Shown: one piece after another, positions 53,664 to 64,000 of the stretch
How the letters are laid out: every line of letters starts with the position of its first letter
How positions within the stretch are numbered: the stretch's first letter is position 1
Source of the DNA: Ancistrus triradiatus
Taxonomy: Eukaryota; Chordata; Actinopteri; Siluriformes; Loricariidae
Reading direction: 5' to 3'
DNA length: 64,000 bases
Assembly (NCBI GenBank): GCA_025084515.1
Contig: JAJAGP010000770.1
Span: 1-64,000 of the forward strand
The notes under the pieces: generated by a model
Seen by the model: only the letters and a program-made list of their open reading frames with translations
Told to the model about the DNA's origin: nothing
The model's database searches: none
Made by a program: the position numbers and the translations under genes

Positions 53664-53705
<42 letters not shown>

Positions 53706-54096
53706 CTGACTCAGACTGAGGGGGAGGAAGCAAGCAAGGGAGGGCGAGAGGGAGCCAAATAGAGCAAAAGAGGAGGGGAGGCAAGGATGAAGCTGGGAGG
53801 AAAAGGAGAGAGGAGGGGATGGTTGAGAGAGGTGGATGGCTTGTGAAAGCGTAAGACTGCAGTACTGAGAGAGCAAGAGAGAAGGAGGAATGGCACACCA
53901 GACAGTCAGTAGACGGAGGAAAAGCGGAGGATGGTGAAGGCAAGGAGGACGGAGAAGAAAACATCTCCATCAGCTGCTGTGTGACGGCATGACGCATCTC
54001 CGTCATCTCTCCACGCTTCCCCTCCTCCACCCTGAGCAGAAGAGCTGATGCCCTCCACCGCATCCCTCCACCCTCACCGGGACCTGCTTCATCTAG
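53565..54096 (+). other. Possible first exon / 5' UTR with (GA)n tract
   Basis: Purine-rich sequence with a (GA)n run at 53666-53703 ends in the donor-like CATCTAG|GTATGG at 54097. An ATG at 54048 stays open for 49 nt to the donor. Such GA-rich leaders are common in vertebrate brain-expressed genes. No downstream exon was recognised, so this is a suggestion only. The stretch has no counterpart after copy A, where the Gypsy remnant sits. Confidence 0.25.
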
Positions 54097-54354
54097 GTAT
54101 GGGCTGATCACCTGAGGGGATTCAGAAACTATCGCTATAATCATCATCATCCTCATCATCTTCATCGTCATGTGCCAATGCGTGAACATCTAGCAAATGA
54201 CACACACGCAGGTATGATGGCTCTTTCAGACGTGAGGTGTGTACGGGTTGCCGTGTGGCGCATGTGTGTGTGTGTGGTTGTAGGGTATGAAAATCGTGAG
54301 ACAGCCTAATGAATGTGGGTTGAGGTGTGTTTGGTTTATAAAACGCCATTAAAA

Positions 54355-54560
54355 CTGATTTTAGTATTTTATACACTCACATTGTCTTTTGAATGTAAAA
54401 TCATTAGACTGCACTCATCTCATGTCTTTGTGTGTGTGTGTGTGTGTGTGAATGAACAATGAATGTGAATACACTGTACACTGAATGTACCATGAGATAG
54501 ATCTGTCTGTGTGTGTGTGTGTGTGGAGTGGGTGGGTTATGTTTTATGTGCCCCACAAGG
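54355..54560. repeat. End of duplication unit 2 (matches 30400-30600)
   Basis: Shares TATTTTATACACTCAC- and TGTACCATGAGATAGAT-type words and a (GT)n run with the end of unit 1. Confidence 0.55.
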
Positions 54561-54569
54561 ATAGACAGG

Positions 54570-55793
54570 TTAGGTTACTCTACAAAAATCGTATTTTATA
54601 TCCATCATACCGACATGTTTGTCCTTCTATCATTGTGGGGACTCTCCGTTAACGCTATTGTAGACAACTAACCCTACATTTGGTCCTCATAATGATATAT
54701 AAACCTAACCACACATGCGTGCACACACATGCACAGTTTGCAGCCATATGTTCTGAATGAGTCTGCATTCATTTGTGTGTGTGCGTGCGTGTCCATGTTT
54801 GTATGACATTGTGTGGCCCAGCTGTCCCCATAAGGATAGAAAAACCTGACATTTTTTACCTTGTAGGAACATTTTGTTCGTCCCCATTGGAAAACTACTT
54901 TCTTTTTTTTTTTTTTTTTAAACTGCAACTTTCTTTTGAAAAACCAAAAGAGTCAAAAGATTTGCTTTAGTTACTGAGGGTAGGGTTATGTGTAGGTGTA
55001 GCATTAATTAGCTACAGTAATCATTATCTCAATGGAGAGTCCTCACCTGGATAGTGAAACAAGCGTTTGTGTGTGTTTGTAGTCTACAAAACTCGTATTT
55101 TATATGCATCATGCAGACGTGTTTGTCTTTCAATCGTTGTGGGGACTTTCATTAGCATTGCTGCAGCTATGCTACAACTAAACCTAATATTATAACATTG
55201 TCCTCGCAATGATATACAAACTTGACCACACAGAAACACACACGACACGCACTATGAATTATCTTTGAGCAAATTCTATTTTGTTGCAGCCACATGTTCT
55301 GAATGCAGGGCTATGAGGCAGCAATATTTTTTCTGTGTGTATGTCTGTGCAGGTCCGTGTTTATATGACATTGTGGGGCCCAATTGTCCCCATAAGGCTA
55401 GACATTTTTTACCTTGTGGAGACATTTTGCTTGGTCCCATGGGAAAAAGTAGTTTTTCACAGAAACTGCAACTTTCCTTTGAAAAAGATCTCCATTAGGC
55501 TACTGAGGGTAAGGATAGGGTTAGATGTTGCATTAAAGTAGCATTAAATAGTGAGAAAAATGTGTATGTGTGTATGGTTGTAGTCTACAGAAATCATGTT
55601 TTTATATGCATCACACAAATGTTTTTGTTTTTCTATCCTTGTGGGGACATCTGATATATACAGTGATATACAATATTGACATGGCCACAGATACAGATAC
55701 AAACACACGCACGCACACAAAACATATATTTGTGTAAATTATATTTTGTTTCAGACAAATGTTCTGAATGTAGGGCTTTGAGGCTGCATTCTA

Positions 55794-55800
<7 letters not shown>
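54570..55800. repeat. Tandem repeat of ~503 bp, about 2.5 copies
   Basis: TCTACAAAA.TCGTATTTTATA starts near 54577, 55081 and 55582. Each unit also holds CCCATAAGG.TAGA, AACTGCAACTTTC and GTGGGGACT words. Pieces also occur at 30607-30680 and 56210-56260. It is non-coding; reading frames inside are chance. Confidence 0.75.
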
Positions 55801-55829
<29 letters not shown>

Positions 55830-56273
55830 GGAGTGGCAGCCACTTCAGCAATTTGCAATGTCAACGTGTTGGCAATGAATAAAGCCTCCATCTGTGTATG
55901 TATGTGTGTGCGTGCTCATGTGTGTATTTCCTAAATCCAGCACTGTCACAGAACCCAAACACAGCATATATAGTACATGAACACACACACACACACAAAC
56001 CACCACAAGCACTGAGTATATGCTAAATAAAAGCATGCCTTGTATGTTCAGTACATGTCTGGTGTGTGTAAACATAAACAAACTGACAAAAAGGATCGTG
56101 AAGGTTCTCATTCAATACCCATTCTATTTGTTACGTGTGTATGTTTTTTTCACTGCAGTGACATGACAGGATTGTGTAGTTGTGTTAGTATATGTTTATT
56201 CTATACTTTTTTACAAGGTAAAAAATGTCAGATCTTTCTATCCTTATGGGAACAAATCGATCCCCGCAATGCA
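55799..56273. other. Microsatellite (GT)n and unassigned sequence
   Basis: (GT)n at 55799-55828, then CA/TG-rich intergenic DNA with a partial 503-bp-repeat piece at the end. Confidence 0.5.
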
Positions 56274-57040
56274 CAGTACCTCGGTTCTTGTTGTTAACTA
56301 GTTCCAGAAGGCTCATCCAGAACTGATGAGTAGAGCAAATGTTTCCCATAAGGAATAATGTAAATTGTGAATCTGTTCCAGACCCCAGAAAATCCCCCCT
56401 GTATGAGGCATTATCAGCATTAATGGAGCTGTATTGTACAGGAGCTCTTGATTTATGATGGGGATATGTTCAACAAATCCATAAATTAAATGTATCATGA
56501 ACGGATGAGTTTAATATCGTCTGTACTGTCTCATAGAGGAGCCGATTCCACATTAACACTTCCATTAACCTACAGTTACCCAACATCATTAAGCTTATTT
56601 TATAATAAAGTGTTGAAAAATCTCATGTCATTTAGTGAGTCATAGATTGAAAATGAAAAGTAAAAGCAAAACACTTACTCTACTGGTGAACTCTGGGTGC
56701 TAGTATAGCTGCTAATGCTAACTGCAGCCTGGAGGATTCAGTTCCTGTTTTCCTTTCGGTTGGCTCTTATAACTAACCTTTTTAGGACCCATGGAGAATT
56801 AGTTGTGCTAAGAATACAGTACTGAAGATGTAAAAAATAAAGAAAGATCTTCACTGAGTGAGAGCTATTGTAAACCTGAATCACTGTGTACTGAATCGTG
56901 AGTCATGAATCGTGAATCAAGTGTTGGCTGAAACAAGTCAAAACTCATACAAGTTTAAGCAAGCGCGCCAAATACCGAGCAAGCGACGAGCGACATTTTC
57001 TGGTAAAAATGCATCGAGAACTGAGGTCCCACTCTAATAG
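56274..57040. repeat. MITE with GTACCTCGG terminus (family copy 4 of 4)
   Basis: Starts AGTACCTCGGTTCTTG and ends near GAGGTCCCACT, matching the other three members. Confidence 0.6.
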
Positions 57041-57109
57041 AAACACGGAAACACTGGAAAACCAATTTTGACTCGTGAGTCCGGTTTTGCCAGTGCTCAC
57101 TTCTTTAAT

Positions 57110-57240
57110 TTACATTTATGTCATTTAGCAGATGTTCTTAAGGGTCTTGCTCAAGGACCCAACAGTGTGAGCTTGGCAGAGGTGGGATTTGAACTCTGGA
57201 CCTAATGATCCTTAGTCCAGTACCTTAAACCCAAGGCAAA
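57110..57240 (-). repeat. tRNA-derived SINE, minus strand
   Basis: On the minus strand, AAGGTACTGGACTAAGG, the B-box-like GAGTTCAAATCC, GGGTCCTTGAGCAAGACCCT and the tail TCTGCTAAATGACATAAATG match the copies at 15430 and 32684. Confidence 0.75.
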
Positions 57241-57344
57241 CCACTAGGAAAATCCAAAAGAGCCAAAAGATTTGCTTTAGGTTACTGAGGTTAAGGTTAA
57301 GGCTAGGCATAATACAGTAATTATTATGTCAGGGGAAGTCCTCA

Positions 57345-58800
57345 TTTACATTTACATTTACATTTACAGCATTTAGCAGACGCCCTTATCCAGAGCGACT
57401 TACAAAAGTGCTTTGTAATCTTCCTAGGAGATAGAACCTCATATTAGTACAAGTAAACAGTAGCTGAAGTACACAATCCAACTACAACCTGCTCATATCT
57501 GGTGTTTTTTTTTTTGTTTTTTTTTAAACTGGAGGATATGCAGTTTTATTCACTCAAGTGCTGGGTGAAGAGGTGGGTCTTTAGTCGCCTCTTGAAGACA
57601 GCAAGAGACTCAGCCATACGGACATCGAGTGGAAGTTCATTCCACCATCTGGGTGCCTGGACGGAGAAGAGTCTTGAAGCTTGTCTTCCTTTAATCTTAC
57701 GTGGAGGCTCCAGTCGGGCCAATCTCGTATCTCGGAGGGTGCGAGGTACAGAACGTGGTTTGATCAGAACTCTTAGGTAAGATGGCGCTGTTCCATTCTT
57801 GGCTTTGTAGGTGAGCGTCAAGGTTTTGTATCTGATGCGGAAAGCTACAGGGAGCCAATGAAGTGAGCGCAGCAGTGGGGTGACACGAGAAAACTTGGGA
57901 AGATCGAAAACCAGACGAGCCGCTGCATTCTAAATCAGTTGCAGGGGTCTGATTGCACGCATTTGAAAGACCAGCCAGAAGAGCATTGCAGTAGTCTAGT
58001 TTTGTTATAACAAGAGACTGGAAAAGCACTTGGGTGGCTTCTCTGGAAAGGAAGGGTTGAATTCTCCTGATATTGTAGAGAAGGTACCTGTATGACTGGG
58101 TCAGTTTGGAAATATGAGCAGAGAAGCTCAGTTGGTTATCAAAGATCACTCCAAGGTTTCTTGCGTTCTCAGAAGGTGTGATGGAGGAGTTCACCTGGGA
58201 GATGGCAAGATCCTGATAAGGGGACCTTTCTGCAGGAATGAAAAGCAGCTCTGTTTTGCTGTGGTTTAGCTTCAAATGATGAGCTGACATCCACGATGAG
58301 ATGCTCTCCAGACATGCTGAGATACGTGTTGAGACCTGCACATCTGATGGATCAAAAGAGAAAATGAGCTGAGTAATCAGCATAACAGTGGATAGGAGAA
58401 GCCGGATGAGAGGTTATGACTTCACCAAGAGAACGAGTGTAGAGAGAGAAAAGAAGAGGTCCCAGAACTGAGCCTTGTGGAACTCCAGTTGTAAGAGCAC
58501 GTGGTGCAGATATAGAGCCTCTCCATGATACCTGATATGATCGTCCCCCCAGGTAAGATGAAAGCCACTGCCAAGCAGAGCCTGTGATTCCAAGACCGGA
58601 GAGGACAGAAAGGAGAATCTTATGGTCAACTGTGTCAAATGCAGCCGAAAGGTCAAGAAGGATCAGAACCGATGAAAGTCTGGACGCTCTAGCAGCATGA
58701 AGTTTCTCAGAAACAGCTACCAGTGCAGTTTCTGTGGAGTGAGCTGCTTTGAAGCCAGACTGCTTTGAAGCCAGACTGGTTGTGATCCTGTAGGTCCTCA
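57345..58800 (-). mobile_element. 5'-truncated L2-type LINE
   Basis: The minus strand carries the second half of an L2/CR1-clade non-LTR reverse transcriptase and a 3' tail of GTAAAT repeats (57347-57372). The endonuclease and RT start are missing, as is usual for truncated insertions. Confidence 0.85.
57546..58790 (-). pseudogene. L2 reverse-transcriptase gene, frameshifted
   Basis: SSVLILLDLSAAFDTVDHKI and TTGVPQGSVLGPLLFSLYTR are palm/fingers motifs. The YADD catalytic motif is broken by a 2-base deletion at about 58372 (the frame reads CYAD then shifts). The downstream thumb (LKLNHSKTELLFIP, NLGVIFDNQLSFSAHI) and C-terminus (RWWNELPLDVRMAESLAVFK) follow in other frames with more shifts. 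Confidence 0.85.
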
Positions 58801-58830
58801 CAAGGATAGCAAGACAAATGCGTGTGTGTT

Positions 58831-58884
<54 letters not shown>

Positions 58885-59400
58885 GTTATGTCTGGCAGTA
58901 TTTTAGAGTGGTGTTCTTCCTACAATCCAAAGACATGTGTGTTAGGTTGATTGGTGTTTCTAAATTGTCCTTACTGTGTGTATGAATGTGGACTGGCAAC
59001 CTGTCTAGGGTTGTTCCTGCCTCGTGCCCTAAGCTGCCAGTTGGCACAGGTTTTCCCGTGACCCCGACCAGGATTAAGTGGATAAGACAATGAATGAAAA
59101 AAAAAAATCAAAGTAAGGGACACTAGAGACTGGAAATGACCATTTTTGAGGACTTGGGTTCGAACCCAGGGCAAAGTATGATTTGAGTTCTGGGATTGCG
59201 TTGGTGTTCGACATGTCTGCTCTAGAGTACAACCACAAGGAAGAGTGACGCTTCCTGATTGGGCGTTTTCTCGCGTATTCTGCCTGACACACATGACCGA
59301 GAGGAGTGTTTGTGTGTCCATGCAGCTCGGTCTGTGTTGTGCTGATTGCATAATCTCTAGTGCGACACACACACACACACACACACACACGATGAATGAA
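58801..59400. other. Microsatellites and a dispersed repeat
   Basis: (GT)n at 58838-58876 and (AC)n at 59364-59390. 58940-59095 contains ACTGGCAACCTGTCTAGGG, a common fish repeat. No gene. Confidence 0.5.
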
Positions 59401-59815
59401 TCCTAACAGGCATGTCAGCTGGAAGCCCCCTGCACCTCTGACCCCCAGCACACGGCCGCGTTACTGTTCCTCTGATGAATCCGAACGCTGTTTAATGTGC
59501 ACTAATTAGCGTCAGCACTAATGGCTTCCTTTATTGGTGTAATAAGAGCTTGCAGTAGCAGGTTAATCAGCGTGGTGGGTCATTATCAGAGCGCGGTTTA
59601 TACCAACAACGGTGTGACAAGAACGAGCGCGTTCTCTGCGCCGAGGTCGCTCAGGAGCCCTTTTGTTCGGTCGCGGTGTTTACGCGGTGACGGTTTCCAC
59701 AGACCTTTTGTGATGGCTGCTTTTTCACCTCCTTCAGCATTGCTCATCGGTGTGATCTTTGCAGGACACCCACTCCTAGACAGAGCAGCAGGAGTACTGA
59801 ACTTCCATTTGTGAC
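59401..59815. other. Unique, GC-balanced sequence; possible conserved noncoding element
   Basis: No repeat is recognised. 59490-59575 has homeodomain-type cores (CACTAATTAG, GGTTAATCAG) in compact, non-repetitive sequence, as seen in vertebrate enhancers. Conservation cannot be tested here. Confidence 0.25.
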
Positions 59816-60500
59816 AGTTTGTTTCATTGTGGATTATTTTATAGTACTCATGTCTTAGCTACACTTATCCTGGAGCATTCAGGGTGCAGATTTCCAATTA
59901 CTTCATTTGTTTCAAGTTTGTTTCATTGTGGATTATTATATGGTACTCTTCACGTTTGCCCTTTTGCAGACAGTGGAACAGCAGAAACAACAGCAATAAT
60001 GCTTCAGGCAGCAAATTATATAATATTGCTCGCCACTAAAGCGTTACAAAGCGCTGCGTAGAACGGCATTCTGGGTAGAGCTCGCTAGCTAGCCAGGTCA
60101 CTGCGGTAGATTAAAGAACAGAAAACAGAGATGGAGGATATACAAAGTGAGATCGAACAAAGAAAGTAGAGGTGTCTGCAGATCAGATGATTTTTGGTAT
60201 TTAAAAAAATCAGAAACAGACCAAATGCTCACTATTGCAAATATTGCCGTGCCCCTGGTGATGGATGGCAAGAGTATATGCGATTATGATTGTTAGATTC
60301 AATGCTTTTATCCAGTAGCGTGAGTGAAACAGTGAAGCCAAAGGCTCAGACATGGCTTGAAGAGGCCTTTTTTATGACAGCGGTGCAAAGACATCTCGAA
60401 CGCAGGAACAATCTAGTCGAGAGAAAGAGGTTAAGAGCAACGATTAAAATGCTGGATTTGAGGTACTTCGCTTACAGGGGCGAATGGTGTATCTCTTTTT
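59816..60500. other. Intergenic, with a diverged direct repeat
   Basis: TTTGTTTCATTGTGGATTAT occurs at 59819 and 59919. Further on, a short frame near 60205-60250 has a CKYC pair that could be a finger remnant. Not enough to name an element. Confidence 0.35.
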
Positions 60501-60558
60501 TACAACCCCAAATCAGAAAAGGTTGGGACGGTATGGAAAATGTAAATTAAAAGATATA

Positions 60559-62291
60559 CAGTGGTATGAAAAAGTTTGGGCACCCCTGATAATTTTCATG
60601 ATTTTTCTTTATAAATCATTGGTTGTCCAGCTCAGCAATTTCAAGTAAATATATCATATAGCAGATGAACACCGTGATATTTGAGAAGTGAAATGGTGAA
60701 ATTAAGTTTATATAGGTTTTACAGAAATTTATTCAAACAAAATTAGGCAGGTGCATAATTTGGCACCCCTTGTCATTTGAATACCTTTAGCACTAATTAT
60801 TGGAACAACAAAAATTTGTTTTTTTTTTTTTGTTTTTTTAAAGCTCATTGACCCTTGATCTACATACACAAGTGAATACAAAAAACTATGAGGAAAGTGT
60901 TGTTAAGGTGGGCCAATTGGAAGTTTTTTCTCCTCTTTGCATCTTCTCTGAAGAGTGGCAACATGGGAGCCTCAAAACAAACTCTCAATGGTGCCTGAAA
61001 ACAAAGGTTTGTTCACATCCATGGTTTCAGGGAAAGGGAAAGCAAAGCTCTCTAGAGATTTCAGCTGTCAGTTTCCTCCACTGTGAGTGAACATTACTGC
61101 GGCCAATGGAAGACCACAGGCACAGTTTCTAGTTAAGGAACTCCCGAGAAGTGGCAGACCATAAAGAAAAATCTCAGATAGGCAGAGGCGAAAAAGATGG
61201 TGATAACAGTCATAGTCAAGCCACAGACCACCTCCAAAAGACCTACAACCTCATCTTGCTGCAGATGGTGTCACTGGTTCATCGTTCACTATACAGCGCA
61301 CCTTTGACACAAAGAAGGGCTGTATGGGAGAGTAATATGCAGAGAGAAGCCTTTTTCTGCAACACGCCACAAACAGAGTCACTTGAGGTGTGCTACAGCA
61401 CATTTGGACACCCACAATTTCCAGGCTTCATTTTGGAAAATTAAAGTGCTGTGTTTAAACTGATTATGAATTGGGATGTGAAATTTTTGATTGAAACTAA
61501 AATTGGAGTTGTTAAATTGGACCCATACAAAACCCCATCCTCCCATCACCTAAAACAAAAGCGAGCGGGAAAAAAAAGAAAAGAAAAAAGGAGCGGAAAA
61601 AGAACACAGCATCCCAAGACAAACACTTGCTACCCACAGTAAAATTTGGTGGTGGTTCCATCATGCTGTGGGACTGTGTGGCCAGTGCAGGTACTAGGAA
61701 TCTTGTTAAAGTTGAGGGTCGCATGGATTGTAGTTAATATCTCCAGATTCTTGAGAACAATGTTCTAGAATCAGTGACAAAGTTGCTCCGAGGCCAACGG
61801 CCCCAAACCCTGCTCAAAATCTACTAAGGCATTCATGCAGAGGAACCAGTACAACGTTCTGGAATGGCCATATCAGTCCCCCAGACATGAATATTACTGA
61901 AAATGTGGGCTGTCCATGCTCGGAAACCATCAAACATGACTGAACTGGAGATGTTTCTAAAGAAGAATGGTCCAAAGCACCTTCAACCAGAATCCAGACT
62001 GGAAGCTGTAGGAAGCGTTTAGCGGCTGTTATTTCTACAAAAGGAGGATCTACTAAATATTGATGTCATTTTTCTGTTGGGGTGCCCAAATTTATGCACC
62101 TGCCTAATTTTGTTTGAATAATTACTGCACACTTTCTGTAAATCCTATAAACTTCATTTCACTTCTCAAATATCACTGTGTTCATCTGCTATATGATATA
62201 TTTAACTCAAGTTGCTGATCTGAACAACCAATGATTTATAAACTAAAATCATGAAAATTATCAGGGGTGCCCAAACTTTTTCATACCACTG
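60559..62291 (+). mobile_element. Full-length Tc1-like transposon (1733 bp), nested
   Basis: Flanked by TA at 60557-60558 and 62292-62293. The terminal repeats are about 210 and 202 bp long (60559-60769 and 62090-62291) and carry GGGCACCCC-type words at both ends, as in the IR/DR type with paired transposase sites. Confidence 0.9.
60848..62040 (+). pseudogene. Degenerate Tc1 transposase region
   Basis: The interior of the nested element has only short frames with many stops. The stretch at 61545-61605 is A/G-rich and out of character. Scattered matches to Tc1 C-terminal words (CATATCAGTCCCCCAGACATG) remain. It is not functional. Confidence 0.6.
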
Positions 62292-62702
62292 TATGCTGTG
62301 CTGCTTACAGTTCCTTTGACATATCCTTTCATTGCAAACAGTATGAACCCAAAATAATTCATTTCATTTGTTAATACTCATCCATGAATTTGCAACACAT
62401 TCCAAAAAAAAGTTGGAACAGGGACAATTTAGGACTAGTAATGATGTGTACAAAAGCAGCATCCACAAAAAATCTTTGAGGAAATAAGATGATCAGAGGA
62501 TCTCCAGTTTATCAATAAATGTGTGAGAAAATGTGAAACGTTTAAAACCAATGTTCCTCAAAAGAAAGACTCGAAGGGATTTCCATATTTCTAACTCTAC
62601 AGTGCATAAATCATTACACGATTCAAGGAATCCGGAGGAATTTCAGTGCATAAAGGCCATGGGAACAAGCCTAAGCCTTCTGATTTCTGATTCAGGGTTG
62701 TA

Positions 62703-63320
62703 AGTTCTGTAAACCCTATATAAAACCTATATAAAAGGGCAGTATAACAAAACCCAAATCCATATAAAAGCCCAGTCATACCCAATAAAAAAACTCCTGA
62801 AAACCTGTGATATGCCATCACATATCACATACCCCCAGAATAAAAAAAAAAATGGGTCAGCACGTGACACGGGATGCCAACAAGAGAAATAGTGCAGATC
62901 AAAATGAATGAGAGGAAGCAACACTACGAACTTTTTTTTAACATACAACTGACTCTCAACGATGCCACTACGAAGCTCAAGGGGTCATTTTATGGAAATC
63001 TATGTTTGTCACTGCTGATGGACGGAAACCGGAGACGGAGGATAAAGAAAGAGAGACCGGAGAGGCACAGGAAGAACTTGTGCTCGAGAAAGATTGGAAG
63101 TTTTTTGGTTTTAGAAGATCTGCTGTTGTTGCTGCTGGTGATGGAATAACGAGAGCATATGCGTGTGATGAAGCTTTCACTTGCATGGCTGTGGGAGGCT
63201 TTGTAAAAGAACAAAAAGGATTTAGTTTGACATTGAAACTAAATAATCGTAATTAGATACAAACTCATAACTAAGCTAATAATCGGGATTGTTGATATAA
63301 TAATCGTATTAACACACAAT
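62703..63320. other. Intergenic, unassigned
   Basis: One 84-codon frame at 63002-63256 (FGFRRSAVVAAGD) has no recognisable family. No splice context supports a gene. Confidence 0.35.
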
Positions 63321-63393
63321 TATACTTGTTATATGGTATAAGGCTAGGGTTTGCAGGTATGGTATCACTGAGTGCGAGAGACTATGTGTGTGA

Positions 63394-63544
63394 GAGAATT
63401 TGGAAGAGAGGGGTGTGTGTGTGTGTGTGTGTAGCATCAGCACTTGCAGAGGGAACACAGAGTCCTCGCAGAACTGCAGGCAAAATGGCTGATGCTTGCT
63501 CTGAATGAAGGGTGCTGAATTATTAAACACTGCTACTGTCTCTT

Positions 63545-63625
<81 letters not shown>

Positions 63626-63760
63626 TAAGACATGGCAGAAATAAAGCTCTTAGTGTTTATGTGTGTTGGATCACTGGTGTCAAAACTGATGTCAAACAGA
63701 GAATTTGGAAGAGAGGTAGGTGTGTAGGTGTGTGTATGTGTGTGTGTGTCAGGTTGAGAT
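63394..63760. repeat. (CT)n(CA)n microsatellite within a short duplicated segment
   Basis: (CT)n then (CA)n at 63541-63624. GAGAATTTGGAAGAGAG occurs on both sides (63394 and 63700), showing a local duplication. Confidence 0.75.
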
Positions 63761-63881
63761 CCCTAACGTAGCATCTCACACGTTACACGCTGATTGCCTT
63801 TGTGCAGGTGGAAAGTAAAAGGCACACATAGATCAATGACGCAAGAGACAAAGATAAACTATATTACTTTGAACTGGCTTT

Positions 63882-64000
63882 ATACACTATATGGGCAAAA
63901 GTATTGGGACACCTACATATTAGACCTACAGGAGCAGTAGATCTACAGAGTGGGTCGATCCTTTACAGCTCTAACAGCTTCCACATCTTCTGTGAAGGCT
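63882..64000. mobile_element. Start of a Tc1-like element, cut by the window end
   Basis: TACACTATATGGGCAAAAGT is the terminal repeat of a very common fish Tc1-type element. The remainder lies outside the window. Confidence 0.6.

Larger units (their letters stand above)
60501..62702. mobile_element. Older non-autonomous DNA transposon, split by a nested Tc1
   Basis: Left end TACAACCCCAAATCAGAAA at 60501 and right end TTTCTGATTCAGGGTTGTA at 62684-62702 are inverted repeats. The element resumes at 62292 after the Tc1. Its own sequence totals about 470 bp. Confidence 0.7.

Noticed and set aside
53557..54189. 210-codon minus-strand frame rich in Ser/Pro/Leu
   Set aside because: It is the antisense of a (GA)n purine tract; low complexity and no family features.
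57546..58801. Host gene encoding a reverse-transcriptase-like protein
   Set aside because: Frameshifts, the broken YADD and the GTAAAT tail identify a dead LINE.
63002..63256. 84-codon frame that might be a small gene or BED finger
   Set aside because: No finger spacing, splice or family similarity could be confirmed by eye.

Overview
This is eukaryotic genomic DNA from a ray-finned fish. Evidence: two intron-containing vertebrate genes with GT-AG splice sites, dinucleotide microsatellites, L2-type LINEs with tRNA-derived SINEs, Ty3/Gypsy fragments, and many Tc1/mariner elements with terminal inverted repeats. The species cannot be read from the window; an otocephalan such as a catfish or characin is a guess from the repeat mix.

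The core is a tandem segmental duplication of slc5a1, the Na+/glucose cotransporter SGLT1. Copy A has its CDS from 7636 to 24259 and copy B from 31575 to 48682, both on the + strand. Each has 15 coding exons whose lengths match exon for exon (1974 coding nt, 657 aa) and no internal stops. The duplicated unit runs roughly 7.47-30.6 kb and 31.41-54.8 kb. Copy A keeps the residues known from SGLT1 for sodium and most for sugar binding. Copy B differs at about 30 residues, including Gly81Val, Gly90Ala and Trp287Phe in and beside the sugar site. The flank upstream of about -160 is not shared, and an HNF1-like site is visible only upstream of copy A.

Layout: 1-3170, a satellite with a 79-bp unit. 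3170-4530, an AT-rich block of nested inverted repeats. 4.5-7.4 kb, repeats including a Tc1-like transposase remnant and one possible orphan exon. 7.4-24.5 kb, slc5a1 copy A. 24.5-27.4 kb, shared 3' flank with young insertions. 27.4-30.4 kb, a decayed Gypsy element. 31.4-48.9 kb, slc5a1 copy B, whose introns carry a second Gypsy element with LTRs, a Gypsy integrase-end fragment and several Tc1 copies. 49-51 kb, shared 3' flank. 51-53.2 kb, a MITE and a Tc1 element with an odd G-rich stretch. 53.5-54.1 kb, a GA-rich segment resembling a first exon. 54.5-55.8 kb, a tandem repeat of about 503 bp. 57.3-58.8 kb, an L2-type LINE. 59.4-60.1 kb, a unique, possibly conserved noncoding stretch. 60.5-62.7 kb, a Tc1 element nested in an older transposon. 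62.7-64 kb, unassigned sequence, microsatellites and the start of another Tc1-like element.

No RNA gene, CRISPR array or prokaryotic operon is present. Intron differences between the two copies date the insertions: elements in both predate the duplication, and elements in one postdate it.
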